DNA of 64,000 bases from Pseudomonas sp. SL4(2022) (GTDB taxonomy: Bacteria > Pseudomonadota > Gammaproteobacteria > Pseudomonadales > Pseudomonadaceae). The stretch lies in contig NZ_CP113060.1 of the NCBI RefSeq assembly GCF_026625725.1, positions 3,106,001 through 3,170,000 on the forward strand, given 5' to 3'. Shown here one piece after another: positions 25,345 to 36,851 of the stretch. Under the pieces are notes generated by a model, which saw only the letters and a list, made by a program, of their open reading frames with translations, had not been told where the DNA came from and ran no database searches. Both the position numbers and the translations under genes were made by a program. Each line of letters begins with the position of its first letter. Position 1 is the first letter of the stretch.

Positions 25345-25440
25345 AGCCTTAGCCCTGCCATCTAGAGGGTATTTCCGGCTAATCGCACCTGGCTCCATGT
25401 GCTCGGGCATACCAGCGTCTAGTTGCTACCTTGGTGATCG

Positions 25441-25689
25441 CTATCCCGCGTTGGGTTGGTTCAAGTTTCGATTGGCTTCGTCGTAGTCCGGGCTGGTTTG
25501 GCCCGACTCTGGGGCGATCTGACCGCTTGCCAGCCATAGGACGTACTGCGGATAGATTTTCACCAGCACATCGATCTCTTCAATACCAAGTCTCAGCGGA
25601 CTCGTACTATCCCGATCCAACCAGACCTTGAAAGGGCGTTGCTTGACTACTTCAAGGCCCATGGCCCGTTTCCGAACTGTATTCGGCAT
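25441..25689 (-). CDS. Putative small phage/island-type DNA-binding protein
   Basis: 82 codons: MPNTVRKRAMGLEVVKQRP, GIEEIDVLVKIYPQYVLWLA, PESGQTSPDYDEANRNL. The pattern YPQYxLWLxSGxIxPExGQTSPxYDEA is one I associate with small regulatory proteins coded next to integrases in Pseudomonas islands, recalled rather than checked. The opposite strand of part of this stretch also reads like integrase, so only one of the two can be the true coding strand. Start uncertain (25689 or 25659). Confidence 0.5.
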   Translation of the reverse strand: MPNTVRKRAMGLEVVKQRPFKVWLDRDSTSPLRLGIEEIDVLVKIYPQYVLWLASGQIAPESGQTSPDYDEANRNLNQPNAG

Positions 25690-25983
25690 TTCAGCCGCGT
25701 CCAGGAATCGACATTGATCAAGTTACCTGCAGGTCAGGCAACCCATGTGCTTTGACACACATTCGCCAGTCATTTCGTCATTACGGGCGGCAACATCCTT
25801 ACCCTGCACAAGGTGCTTGGTCACTCCTCTGTCACCATAACCATGCGCTATGCACACCTGGCCCCGGATCACCAGCAGGACGCTTTGCGCCGTAATCCCA
25901 TCTTCGACACTTTTCGACACCGACCTAAGCCAGAAAGCAAAAAGCCCCGAAATTTTTTAGAAATCAGGGCTTTTAAAGTTTAG
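25672..25983 (+). pseudogene. Tyrosine recombinase (integrase) C-terminal remnant
   Basis: One frame reads IKLPAGQATHVL, a TGA at 25753-25755, HTFASHFVITGGNILTLHK, VLGHSSVTITMRYAHLAPDH and a tail ending at TAG 25981. This is the box II-III part of a phage-type integrase. The TGA replaces the conserved Arg of the H-x-x-R-H motif (CGA to TGA is one transition), and the N-terminal and core-binding domains are missing. Integrase-like sequence may extend left to 25548 (TKSQRTRTIPIQPDLERALL). Its last codons lie in the tRNA-Gly flank repeat at 25932-25980. Confidence 0.85.
25932..25980 (-). repeat. Second copy of the tRNA-Gly downstream (terminator/att) segment
   Basis: GAAAGCAAAAAGCCCCGAA ... TTAGAAATCAGGGCTTTTAAAG matches the tRNA-Gly downstream hairpin at 26737-26785 and the left copy at 21437. 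The upstream words TTCGACAC-TTTTCGACAC also recur at 26706-26722. It marks an internal junction, as if two elements had integrated one after the other. Confidence 0.75.
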
Positions 25984-26002
25984 CTGATGTTGTTTTCAGT
26001 AA

Positions 26003-26206
26003 TTAGGCAGTCTCACTTTCCAACGCCTCAACTATTTTTTCTAACTGAGCTACAGGTAGGTCATGTGGTGCCTCAATACGATCTTTCAACTTCTCTGAGA
26101 ACTCAACAGCAGACTCTTGATCTCTAAACATGAGCTGAATGGTTCCAGCATTTACAGACCATTGCTCTCCGTCTTTTGCCATCACCTTCGAAATCGAAAT
26201 ATTCAT
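26003..26206 (-). CDS. Small hypothetical protein
   Basis: 67 residues: MNISISKVMAKDGEQWSVNA, GTIQLMFRDQESAVEFSEKL, and a charged C-terminal helix (VAQLEKIVEALESETA). The ATG at 26206 has AAGGAG 6 bases upstream, so the longer frame to 26263 is not used. No family recognised. It lies between the two right-hand tRNA-Gly flank copies. Confidence 0.7.
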   Translation of the reverse strand: MNISISKVMAKDGEQWSVNAGTIQLMFRDQESAVEFSEKLKDRIEAPHDLPVAQLEKIVEALESETA

Positions 26207-26249
26207 GCCAGCTCCTTCAGCGAATTGAATCGAACAGCGATTTTTAAGC

Positions 26250-26276
26250 AAAAAAAAGACCAACAGCGTTGGCCTT
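26250..26276 (-). terminator. Terminator-like hairpin upstream of the 67-residue gene
   Basis: On the minus strand AAGGCCAACGCTGTTGGTC forms a hairpin and is followed by eight T. It lies about 45 bases before the start of the small gene at 26206, so it either ends an older upstream transcript or acts in that gene's leader. Confidence 0.6.
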
Positions 26277-26452
26277 AACTTAAGGTACGAGCAGCACCTG
26301 ATGACAATCAGATGAGCCTATGCTGATCCAGAATTGTTGCATATATATGACTGCTTACAAGTCCAGCTATCCGTTTGTCTGGTCGCTGCTAACTGAAACT
26401 TTTTCGAAATATTTTTCCAATAGCTTGCCGTCTTCACTTTGAGGGCAAGATT

Positions 26453-26659
26453 TTGAATCGCAACACACGCAAGACACTCACCGCCATTGCTGACCACAAC
26501 GAAGATGCTGCTATTGCGCTGATGCGCGCTGCAGAGCGTACAGGCGATGAAGTCCTTAGGCATCAAATGCTTCGTGTCATCCACCGCCTTAACCAAGATG
26601 CAATCGACTTGCGCTCCCTTCGCGATGATGCTCAGTCATCCGTACGCAAGCTTGCTTGA
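26453..26659 (+). CDS. Small hypothetical helical protein
   Basis: 68 codons from a TTG (MNRNTRKTLTAIADHNEDAA, RTGDEVLRHQMLRVIHRLNQ, DAIDLRSLRDDAQSSVRKLA). The composition is regular, helical and charged, unlike a random frame. GAGGGCAAG lies 6 bases upstream. No family recognised; divergent from the 67-residue gene. Confidence 0.5.
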   Translation: MNRNTRKTLTAIADHNEDAAIALMRAAERTGDEVLRHQMLRVIHRLNQDAIDLRSLRDDAQSSVRKLA

Positions 26660-26705
26660 CCGTCTTGCCGCATTGGCCAGACTCTTTCCAGGTCTGTAAT
26701 CAACC

Positions 26706-26814
26706 TTCGACACTTCTTCGACACTGCCTGACGCCGAAAAGCAAAAAGCCCCGAAGTCTGTAGAGAATTCAGGGCTTTAGAAACTGCTATTTGGAGCGGG
26801 TGATGGGAATCGAA
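26706..26814 (-). repeat. Right att region: tRNA-Gly downstream segment with a short integrase-tail remnant
   Basis: Contains the terminator of tRNA-Gly on the minus strand (AAAGCCCTGAATTCT ... CTTCGGGGCTTTTTGC). Read on the plus strand, the first part (TTCGACACTTCTTCGACACT, then codons to TAG 26780) parallels the C-terminal codons of the dead integrase at 25917-25983. That suggests the tail of a second, otherwise lost integrase. Confidence 0.65.
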
Positions 26815-26865
26815 CCCACGGCTCTAGCTTGGGAAGCTAGGGTATTACCATTATACGACACCCGC
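26792..26865 (-). tRNA. tRNA-Gly(UCC)
   Basis: 74 nt on the minus strand. Acceptor GCGGGTG pairs with CACCCGC, the anticodon loop is CTTCCCA (anticodon TCC), the T-loop is TTCGATT and CCA is encoded. Its 3' end faces the island, and copies of its 3' part and flank lie at 21437 and 25932. Confidence 0.96.
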
Positions 26866-26960
26866 AGCGGGTGCCTTTATACCGGAAGTCTTGGCCGAAA
26901 TGAAGCCTGCAGCGCGGCTATCTGTGGCTGGGCGCTGCAGGCTTGGGGCGTAGCGGTGGT

Positions 26961-27845
26961 TCATACGGCTATCGCGTGGTGCAAGCCGTGCTGTGGACGG
27001 TAGCTGGAGTTGGTGCGTGCCGGGGCCTGCAGGAACTTGAGCATGACGGACTGACTCTGCAGCCAGGCCTTCTTGTGCTCCATGTCGAGAAAGTGCCCGG
27101 TGTTGTCGATAGTGGCGAACTGGCAGTCACTCAGGTACTCAGCAAACAGGCGCACGTCATCCGGAGCGGTGTATTCGTCGTGCTCGCCGTTGATAAATAG
27201 CAGCGGGATGTCGATGGCCGACAGGCATTCCATCTGGCAGTGGTTGTCCATGTGCACCACCTGGTTGATATGCGCATGCATTTGCAGGTACTCGTGGCTT
27301 TCCAGGCTGCTGATATGGCGCTGGTTGTAGCGTTTGAATAGAGAGGGCAAGTATTTGCCGATGGTGCTGTTTACCAACCGCCCGACATTCTCGCCGTCGA
27401 TGGCCTGCAGGTAGGTCATGCCTTTTTCCAGGTAGTCGAGCATTGGTGCGTTGAGCAGTGGCGAAAAGGAGGTGATGACCGCCTTTTCGATGCGTTCGGG
27501 GCGTTGCGCCAGGGCCAGCATGGCGGCTACGCCACCCCATGAGAACGACAACAGGTAGTCAACCTGAAACTGCTCAATCAGCTCCAGCAGAATGCTGGCT
27601 TCATCTTCCTTGCTGATCGGTCGGATATGGCTGTTGTGTGGCTTGGACTGGCCGGCGTAGGGCTGATCGTAAAGCACCACATTGAACTGTGGTTGCAGGT
27701 ATTTGAGGGTTTGCGCAAAGGCGGCGGTGGTGGCCAGCGAGCCGTTGATCAGGATGATGGTCTTGCGCGCGCTGGGGTTGGCATAGAACTCCGTGTGTAC
27801 CTTGAACGTCCTGTGTATATCGACGACAGCGGTGGCTGGCTTCAT
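26961..27845 (-). CDS. phaG: (R)-3-hydroxydecanoyl-ACP:CoA transacylase / thioesterase PhaG
   Basis: Diverts (R)-3-hydroxyacyl-ACP from fatty acid synthesis to medium-chain PHA precursors; alpha/beta hydrolase fold. 294 residues, the usual PhaG length. Typical segments: TEFYANPSARKTIILINGSL, QPQFNVVLYDQPYAGQSKPH, the nucleophile elbow SFSWGG, TIGKYLPSLFKRYNQRHISS, and GHFLDME near the end. The C-terminal RPQHGLHHAIAV also fits PhaG better than its relative RhlA. The start at 27845 follows GGAGGAAACGAC. A stand-alone gene; no rhlB or phaC nearby. Confidence 0.88.
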   Translation of the reverse strand: MKPATAVVDIHRTFKVHTEFYANPSARKTIILINGSLATTAAFAQTLKYLQPQFNVVLYDQPYAGQSKPHNSHIRPISKEDEASILLELIEQFQVDYLLSFSWGGVAAMLALAQRPERIEKAVITSFSPLLNAPMLDYLEKGMTYLQAIDGENVGRLVNSTIGKYLPSLFKRYNQRHISSLESHEYLQMHAHINQVVHMDNHCQMECLSAIDIPLLFINGEHDEYTAPDDVRLFAEYLSDCQFATIDNTGHFLDMEHKKAWLQSQSVMLKFLQAPARTNSSYRPQHGLHHAIAV

Positions 27846-28245
27846 GTCGTTTCCTCCTGGCGCAAAAATGGGCATGGCAAAACGGCGGTGCCGTTGAACC
27901 GGGCTAAGCAGGACAGTCAGGAAAGCGCCTGGACGTGACAGCAGGATGTCAGGCTGGAGGATTTTATAAGTTATTTATTTTCAATTAGTTAGGGCTGAAA
28001 TAGAGCATCCGTCCACACCCTTTAGCAGGTGTGGAGTGGCGTCTTTGACCAGGCAGGAACCCATTTCGCGCAGTGCGCAAGTAACCGATGAAACGTTTAG
28101 ATGGCTTATGTGACTATTAAGTCACTATAAGACTTTATGGTTCAATTTAAGCAGCCGCGTTCGGGCTGACGCAAGTGAATATTGGAATATCGAACAACCG
28201 TCTGTCGGTTAGCTAGCTAAGTATGTGACTTGAGTGCGGACAGTC
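27846..28245. other. Intergenic region upstream of phaG
   Basis: 400 bases. Holds the phaG promoter and ribosome site at the left, an AT-rich stretch at 27961-27990 and a perfect 7 bp inverted repeat CCACACC-N8-GGTGTGG at 28013-28034, which may be an operator. No gene, no recognised RNA. Confidence 0.5.
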
Positions 28246-28938
28246 TTAGAAGCAGGCGATTTCCGCTGCTGTCAAGGCGCGGTACTGGCCGGGGGCTAAC
28301 TGCGGGTCAAGTTGGATGGCGCCCATGCTCAGGCGATGCAGGCCGATGACCTTGTTCTGGAAGTGGCCAAACATGCGCTTGACCTGGTGGTAACGGCCTT
28401 CGTGCAGGGTCAGCAGGGCGCTGTGGCTATCCAGAATGACCAGCTCGGCGGGGAGGGTGGTGAGGTCTTCATAGGCGAAGTACAGGCCGCGGGCGAACAC
28501 CGCAATGTACTCAGGAGTGATCGGCTGTTCGGTCTCAACCCGGTAGACCTTGCCCAGGCGGCTGCGCGGCTCGGTCAGGCGGCGTGACCATTGGCCGTCG
28601 TTGGTGATCAGCAGCAGGCCGCTGGTATTCAGGTCCAGGCGGCCTGCCAGGTGCAGGTCGTTTTTGTCGGGCTCATCGAGCAAGTCCAGCACCGTGCGGT
28701 GCTGTTCATGTTCGGTGGCGCTGACCACGCCGATGGGTTTGTGCAGCATGAAATAGCGTGCGGCTTTGCCGGCCTGCATCAGCTCGGTTTCAACCTCGAT
28801 ACGGCTGAACTGGCTGACTTCGCACAGGCCATCGCAAACCACCGCGCCGTCCACTCGTACGCAGCCGTTGGCCAGCAGTTGGCGGGCCGCTTGGCGATTG
28901 AGTTGGGGCTGGTTGCTAAGAAAACGGTCGAGGCGCAT
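28246..28938 (-). CDS. rsuA: RsuA-family 16S rRNA pseudouridine synthase
   Basis: Converts a uridine of 16S rRNA (U516 in E. coli) to pseudouridine. 230 residues: an S4-like RNA-binding domain first (MRLDRFLSNQPQLNRQAARQ, LLANGCVRVDGAVVCD), then the catalytic domain with HLAGRLDLNTSGLLLITNDG carrying the essential Asp, and EGRYHQVKRMFGHFQNKVIG. Standard length. Confidence 0.92.
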   Translation of the reverse strand: MRLDRFLSNQPQLNRQAARQLLANGCVRVDGAVVCDGLCEVSQFSRIEVETELMQAGKAARYFMLHKPIGVVSATEHEQHRTVLDLLDEPDKNDLHLAGRLDLNTSGLLLITNDGQWSRRLTEPRSRLGKVYRVETEQPITPEYIAVFARGLYFAYEDLTTLPAELVILDSHSALLTLHEGRYHQVKRMFGHFQNKVIGLHRLSMGAIQLDPQLAPGQYRALTAAEIACF

Positions 28939-28940
28939 GG

Positions 28941-29147
28941 CTAGTCAGCCGAGGGTTCGGGCAAGCCCTGAGCGCAGCGTGGGCACAGGCAGCTGCGGTT
29001 GCGCTGCTCGGGCGGCAGCTTGGCCAGCTGCGCGGCATCGACCGGTACGTTAAAACACCAGCACTCGCTCACCGGTGCGTCTGCGCCAGCCTGGGCGCAT
29101 TGGTTGAACTGCCCGCAGCAGGGGCAGCGGTGGGTGTCATCACTCAC
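28941..29147 (-). CDS. Cysteine-rich CWC family protein
   Basis: 68 residues with eight cysteines, arranged as CPCCGQFNQCAQ, then SECWCFNVPVD and SCLCPRCAQGL. This is the Cys_rich_CWC pattern of a small zinc-ribbon-like protein of unknown role. It overlaps the 3' end of the diguanylate cyclase gene by four bases and precedes rsuA by two, so the three genes are probably co-transcribed. Confidence 0.85.
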   Translation of the reverse strand: MSDDTHRCPCCGQFNQCAQAGADAPVSECWCFNVPVDAAQLAKLPPEQRNRSCLCPRCAQGLPEPSAD

Positions 29148-30616
29148 GCGATTTCTTCACACAGGCGGTTGCGGCCGCCCTGTTTGGCCCGGTACAGGGC
29201 GCGGTCGGCGCGGGTGATCAGCTGCTCCAGGGATTCATCGGCATGCAATTGCGCCAGGCCGATGCTGGTGGTGATGCGCAGCTGCGCGCCGTTGAAGCTG
29301 ATGCTGCTTTGCTCGGTTTGCTGGCGGATTTTTTCGCCCAGCTCGCGTGCCTGCTCGGGTGTGGTGTCCTTGAGTAGCAGGATAAATTCCTCGCCACCCC
29401 AGCGGCAGATGATGTCGGACTGGCGCAGGGTGCTGCGCAGGTCGCTGGCAAAGCGGCGCAGCACTTCATCACCGGCCATATGGCCCTGGCTGTCGTTGAG
29501 TTGCTTGAAGTTGTCCAGGTCAAGCATCAGCGCGCACAGCGGGTTGGGATTGCGTCGGGCTTCCTGTACCGCCTGGTTGGCCAGCAGATCAAAGCCGCGG
29601 CGGTTGGGCAGCTCAGTCAACTGATCGGTAGTGGCCAGCGCGCTGATGCGGCGTTGATAACGGCCCATTGCCAGGCTGACCAGGGTGATGACGATGCTGG
29701 TGATCACTAAACAGATCAGCAGGTTCAGGTACAGCGACTTGCGGATACCGGCGATTGCACCGTCTTCATGCTTGTCGACAAACAGATACCAGTTCAGCTC
29801 AGGAATAAAGCGCACATTGAGGAAGTGGTCGCGACCATGCTCCTGGTACTCGAAATCCCCACTTTGCGGGTGTGGCAGTTTTTCCAGAAGCGCCTCAAGG
29901 CCGGGAATTTCTTTGAGTGACAGGCCAACTCGGGCACCCATCGGCCCACCGTTGGCACCGGTCAGTACCAACCGACCACTGGTGTCGACAAAGAACACGC
30001 TGCGTTCATAGCGCTGCTGGTAGGTGTCGATCAGCTTGACCACCGCATCCACCGTCAGGCCGACACCGGTGGCGCCGATAAAGCGCTGGTTGTAGTCGAA
30101 TACCTTGTAGTTGATAAACACAGTCAGGCGGTCGTCGTTGGCCATGTCGACGTCGACATTGATCTCGTAGGGCGCCTGCATGTCACGCACGCGGAAATAC
30201 CAGTCGTCGCGCGGTTCGGTTTTCTTGACCTGCTTGAGAACCCCCTTGGCCTGGTAGTAGGTGTGGGTTTTGTCGGAAACGAAAAAGCTGGTGACCGTGG
30301 CGTAGTGCTCTTGCACCTCGCGCAGGTAACGGGTGATCTGCTCGGAATCCTGTTCGCCGCTCAGCACCCAGTCGCGCACATAGGTGTCGCGGGACATCAT
30401 CGAGGAAATCAGGATGGGTCGAACCAAGTCCTTCTGGATTTCCGAGTAAACGTTGTCCGAGGTCAGCGGCAGTTCAGTATTGATGATCCCGGCACGGATC
30501 GAGTTGAGGGCGGTGTAATAACTGGCCAGCGACGTGGCAAGGAAGCCGCAACCGAGCAGAACCAGCAGAAGCACGATCAAGGAGCGTTGATGCTTCAGGG
30601 GAGCGGGCTGTGACAT
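29144..30616 (-). CDS. Membrane diguanylate cyclase (Cache sensor + GGDEF)
   Basis: Makes c-di-GMP from GTP. 490 residues: helix 1 (SLIVLLLVLLGCGFLATSLA), a periplasmic Cache-like sensor domain of about 250 residues (DNVYSEIQKDLVRPILISSM, YFRVRDMQAPYEINVDVDMA), helix 2 (LYLNLLICLVITSIVITLVS, about 290-310), then a GGDEF domain from TTDQLTELPNRRGFD. The active site reads GGEEF, and the inhibitory I-site RQSD lies five residues before it, so product feedback is likely. The signal sensed is unknown. A possible source of c-di-GMP for the cellulose synthase of this window, not shown. Confidence 0.93.
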   Translation of the reverse strand: MSQPAPLKHQRSLIVLLLVLLGCGFLATSLASYYTALNSIRAGIINTELPLTSDNVYSEIQKDLVRPILISSMMSRDTYVRDWVLSGEQDSEQITRYLREVQEHYATVTSFFVSDKTHTYYQAKGVLKQVKKTEPRDDWYFRVRDMQAPYEINVDVDMANDDRLTVFINYKVFDYNQRFIGATGVGLTVDAVVKLIDTYQQRYERSVFFVDTSGRLVLTGANGGPMGARVGLSLKEIPGLEALLEKLPHPQSGDFEYQEHGRDHFLNVRFIPELNWYLFVDKHEDGAIAGIRKSLYLNLLICLVITSIVITLVSLAMGRYQRRISALATTDQLTELPNRRGFDLLANQAVQEARRNPNPLCALMLDLDNFKQLNDSQGHMAGDEVLRRFASDLRSTLRQSDIICRWGGEEFILLLKDTTPEQARELGEKIRQQTEQSSISFNGAQLRITTSIGLAQLHADESLEQLITRADRALYRAKQGGRNRLCEEIA

Positions 30617-30843
30617 GCAAAACTCTGCTGGTTAATTTATCGCCGCATTGTAGCCTCCGGCACGCCGCTGCGCTGCTGAAACATAAGGGCTTCTTTGTTG
30701 GCCAGCATGCTACTTGCTGCCACAGGCCCTGGCGGACTAAGGTGGGGCTCCATGAGAGTCTCCTTGGTGACCCGTTCTGTGTTGTTTGCATTGCGCCTTG
30801 CTGAGCTGCCCCTGTTTGCAGCCCCTCCAGCAATCGAGCCGCC

Positions 30844-31506
30844 ATGCCCCGCCAGCCTGTACCCTACCGCATTCGCTATTTCACCCTGAGCATCGGTGTG
30901 GAGGATTTCCACTTGTGCTCTCTACGCGATAAACAGCAATTTGCCGATGACGATGGCCTCGCCGAACAGGCCGGTATCTCCTCGGCCACCTGGCCGTTGT
31001 TTGGCCAATTGTGGCCGGCCGGCGAGGTGCTGGCGCAAACCCTGAGCGGTATGGCGGTTGAGGGGCTGCGCATCCTGGAACTGGGCTGCGGCCTGGGGCT
31101 GACCAGTCTGGTGTTGCAGCGCCTGGGGGCGGATATCACCGCCAGTGATTACCACCCGCTGGCGGGGGAGTTTCTACTGCGCAATGCCGCGCTTAATCAA
31201 CTGGAGCCGGTGCCTTATCAGCGCTGCGACTGGGCCGAGGACTATCAGCAACTGGGTCTGTTCGATCTGGTGATCGGCAGCGATCTGCTCTACGAGCGCG
31301 ACCACCCCAGGCTGCTGGCCGGGTTTATCGCCCGCCATTGCAATCACCATGCAGCGGTGCTGATTGTCGACCCTGGGCGTGGCAATAGCGCGCGGTTTTC
31401 CCGGCATATGCTGGAACACGGCTATCTGCAGTTGGCTGATGGCCTGAACCTGCTGGATAACACGGATGCGCCGTTTAAAGGGCGCATCCTCAGTTATCGG
31501 CGTTAG
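30844..31506 (+). CDS. Class I SAM-dependent methyltransferase (METTL21/lysine-methyltransferase-like)
   Basis: 220 residues. Motif I LRILELGCGLGLTSLVLQRL, motif II region ADITASDYHPLAG, and VIGSDLLYERDHPRL at the post-motif segment. This follows the protein N-methyltransferase (METTL) family, whose members methylate lysines; the substrate here is unknown. Divergent from the diguanylate cyclase, convergent with the carboxylase gene. Confidence 0.82.
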   Translation: MPRQPVPYRIRYFTLSIGVEDFHLCSLRDKQQFADDDGLAEQAGISSATWPLFGQLWPAGEVLAQTLSGMAVEGLRILELGCGLGLTSLVLQRLGADITASDYHPLAGEFLLRNAALNQLEPVPYQRCDWAEDYQQLGLFDLVIGSDLLYERDHPRLLAGFIARHCNHHAAVLIVDPGRGNSARFSRHMLEHGYLQLADGLNLLDNTDAPFKGRILSYRR

Positions 31507-31598
31507 CGCGTTGGGTGGATCGGGGCGCGTAGCTGACGCTTTTTCCATCCGCGGTGAGACCGCAGTTGGTGGATGGGCGAGGCGTCTCCATCTTACCG

Positions 31599-35258
<3,660 letters not shown>

Positions 35259-35335
35259 TCGAGGTGTCCTCGAAAGGGGCGGGCCGTCCCGCGGTATTCG
35301 GTCTGCACCCCGGTCGTCCGGGGTGGGCATTCAGT

Positions 35336-35441
35336 TCGTAGGGTGTAAAACCGCGAAGCGTTTTCCACGGGGCGGCCATCCTCCACGGGGCAGCTGCTAA
35401 GCGTCGGTGGATGTGAAAAGCGACATCCACCCTACGGTGCT
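35336..35441. repeat. GTAGGGTG-type inverted repeat element upstream of the carboxylase
   Basis: CGTAGGGTG at the left and CACCCTACG at the right, with inner arms GTAAAACCGCGAAGCGTTTTC and GTGGATGTGAAAAGCGACATC. Same boundary word as the element at 16284-16450. It lies in the 208-base gap between two genes of the guanidine locus. Confidence 0.6.
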
Positions 35442-35466
35442 CTTACTTGCAGCTTGTCGCTGCTTT

Positions 35467-36102
35467 TCAATCCCACACCAGCACTTCAGCCGGAGTTGGG
35501 TTGTAGCCGTTGCATGGGTTGTTCAGTTGCGGGCAGTTGGAGATCAGCACGATCACGTCCATGTGTGCGATCAGTTCAACGTATTTGCCGGCGGCGGAGA
35601 TGCCGTCTTCAAAGGTCAGGCCGCCTTCGGGCGTCACGGGTACGTTCATAAAGAAGTTGATGTTGGCGCTGATGTCGGCTTTGCTCAGGCGACCGTCGTG
35701 CAGGCTGGCGCGTAAAAAGTTGTCGCGGCAGCTGTGCATGTAGCGCTTGTCGAGGGCGTAGCGCACGGTGTTGCTTTCCTGGGCGCAGGCACCGCCGAGG
35801 GTGTCGTGGCGTCCGCAGGTGTCGGCGCTGATGGTCAGCATCGGCTTACCCAGGTTGGAATACAGCACGCTGCCGGTGGTCAGGTAGACGCGGTTCTGTT
35901 TGCGCAGGGTGCGTTGCACGTCGTAGCGCTCGCGCGGGTTGGCGGCGCTGTAGAACAGCGTATCGACCGCTTGATTGCCTTCCAGATCGAGCAGGCGCAG
36001 GGTTTGCCCGGCTTTGACTTCACAGAGAAAGGGTTCGCCCGCGCCGATGGTGGCGCGGTACACGGCGGCTTCGGGGTGCTTGTTGCTTGCGGTAAGGGTC
36101 AT
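35467..36102 (-). CDS. DUF1989 protein, smaller subunit of carboxyguanidine deiminase type (urea carboxylase-associated)
   Basis: 211 residues. Shows [40 protein letters not shown] and [17 protein letters not shown], with C/H residues for metal binding, and [17 protein letters not shown] at the end. In characterised systems two such proteins (CgdA/CgdB) together remove ammonia from carboxyguanidine, giving allophanate. Paralogous to the next gene upstream (11 bases away), with which it likely forms a heteromer. Function inferred from family and riboswitch context. Confidence 0.85.
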   Translation of the reverse strand: MTLTASNKHPEAAVYRATIGAGEPFLCEVKAGQTLRLLDLEGNQAVDTLFYSAANPRERYDVQRTLRKQNRVYLTTGSVLYSNLGKPMLTISADTCGRHDTLGGACAQESNTVRYALDKRYMHSCRDNFLRASLHDGRLSKADISANINFFMNVPVTPEGGLTFEDGISAAGKYVELIAHMDVIVLISNCPQLNNPCNGYNPTPAEVLVWD

Positions 36103-36113
36103 GTGCGCCGGCC

Positions 36114-36842
36114 TCAGATATACAGACGTTCGGTGTTATGGAAGCCCCGCGCGTTTTCCGGGCGTGAGGTGCGGCACAGCACGCTGATGCCGTCGCTTTC
36201 CACCTTGTGCCAGCTCAGTTGCAGCGGCTTGGGCGCGTACTCGGGGTTGGGGTCCATGGGGTGCTGCAGGGCGGTGAGCACCACCAGCGTGTCCATCGGC
36301 GCGTACAGCTCGATGTAGTCGCCAGCCTTGGCGTTGTTGGCGGCGAAGTGGAAGCAGCCGTCGCTGTCGACCGTGACCTTGCTGAACAGGTTGAGGCACA
36401 TCAGCAGGTCTTGCAGATTGAGGTTCCACTTGCCCATTTCCACCAGCAGGTTGTCCACGCCGTTGCGGAAGAAACCGTTGCGCAGTTGTTGATAGTTGCC
36501 GCTGCCGTACTTCTCCTGCACCTCTTCGGCATTCAACACGCCGCCGAAGCTGTCGTGCCAGCCGCAGGTGTCGGCGGTGATGGCGGCCAGCACGCGGCCC
36601 ATGTCCGAATACAGGCAGTGGCCGGCGGTGAGTTTGGCGGTGTGCTGACACTTGAGGCTGTCGGGCAGGTTCAGCCGTTCGCTTTTCTCGGCTGCGTTGA
36701 GCAGCAGCAGGCTGGCATTGGCACCGCCTTGCAGGTCGGTGATGCGCAGCAACTGGCCGCGTTTGAGAACAAAGGAGGTGTGGCCGCCGCCGGGGACGAG
36801 TTCCTCGTAGAGGGTGGGGCGCAGGCTTAATGAGGCAGTCAT
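36114..36842 (-). CDS. DUF1989 protein, larger subunit of carboxyguanidine deiminase type (urea carboxylase-associated)
   Basis: 242 residues, paralogous to the preceding-strand neighbour: [40 protein letters not shown] (metal-site Cys-Gly-Trp-His), [20 protein letters not shown] and [20 protein letters not shown]. Starts 10 bases after the ATPase gene, so it is part of the same operon. Expected partner of the 211-residue protein in the guanidine pathway. Confidence 0.86.
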   Translation of the reverse strand: MTASLSLRPTLYEELVPGGGHTSFVLKRGQLLRITDLQGGANASLLLLNAAEKSERLNLPDSLKCQHTAKLTAGHCLYSDMGRVLAAITADTCGWHDSFGGVLNAEEVQEKYGSGNYQQLRNGFFRNGVDNLLVEMGKWNLNLQDLLMCLNLFSKVTVDSDGCFHFAANNAKAGDYIELYAPMDTLVVLTALQHPMDPNPEYAPKPLQLSWHKVESDGISVLCRTSRPENARGFHNTERLYI

Positions 36843-36851
36843 CGGGTGCTC

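Noticed and set aside
21365..26865. CRISPR array or integron integrase in the island
   Set aside because: The repeated units are attC-like, variable in sequence and separated by ORFs, not by uniform spacers. No intI motif was found on either strand.
26961..27845. RhlA (rhamnolipid precursor synthase) for the alpha/beta hydrolase
   Set aside because: PhaG and RhlA are close relatives, but the N-terminus (TEFYANPSA...), the central segments and the C-terminus follow PhaG, and rhlB is not adjacent.
35263..35336. Possible third guanidine riboswitch before the carboxylase gene
   Set aside because: The CACCCCGG/CCGGGGTG palindrome is present, but none of the conserved ykkC blocks (AGGGTTCCG, GGTCCGAGAG, AAAAGCCCGGG) occurs.
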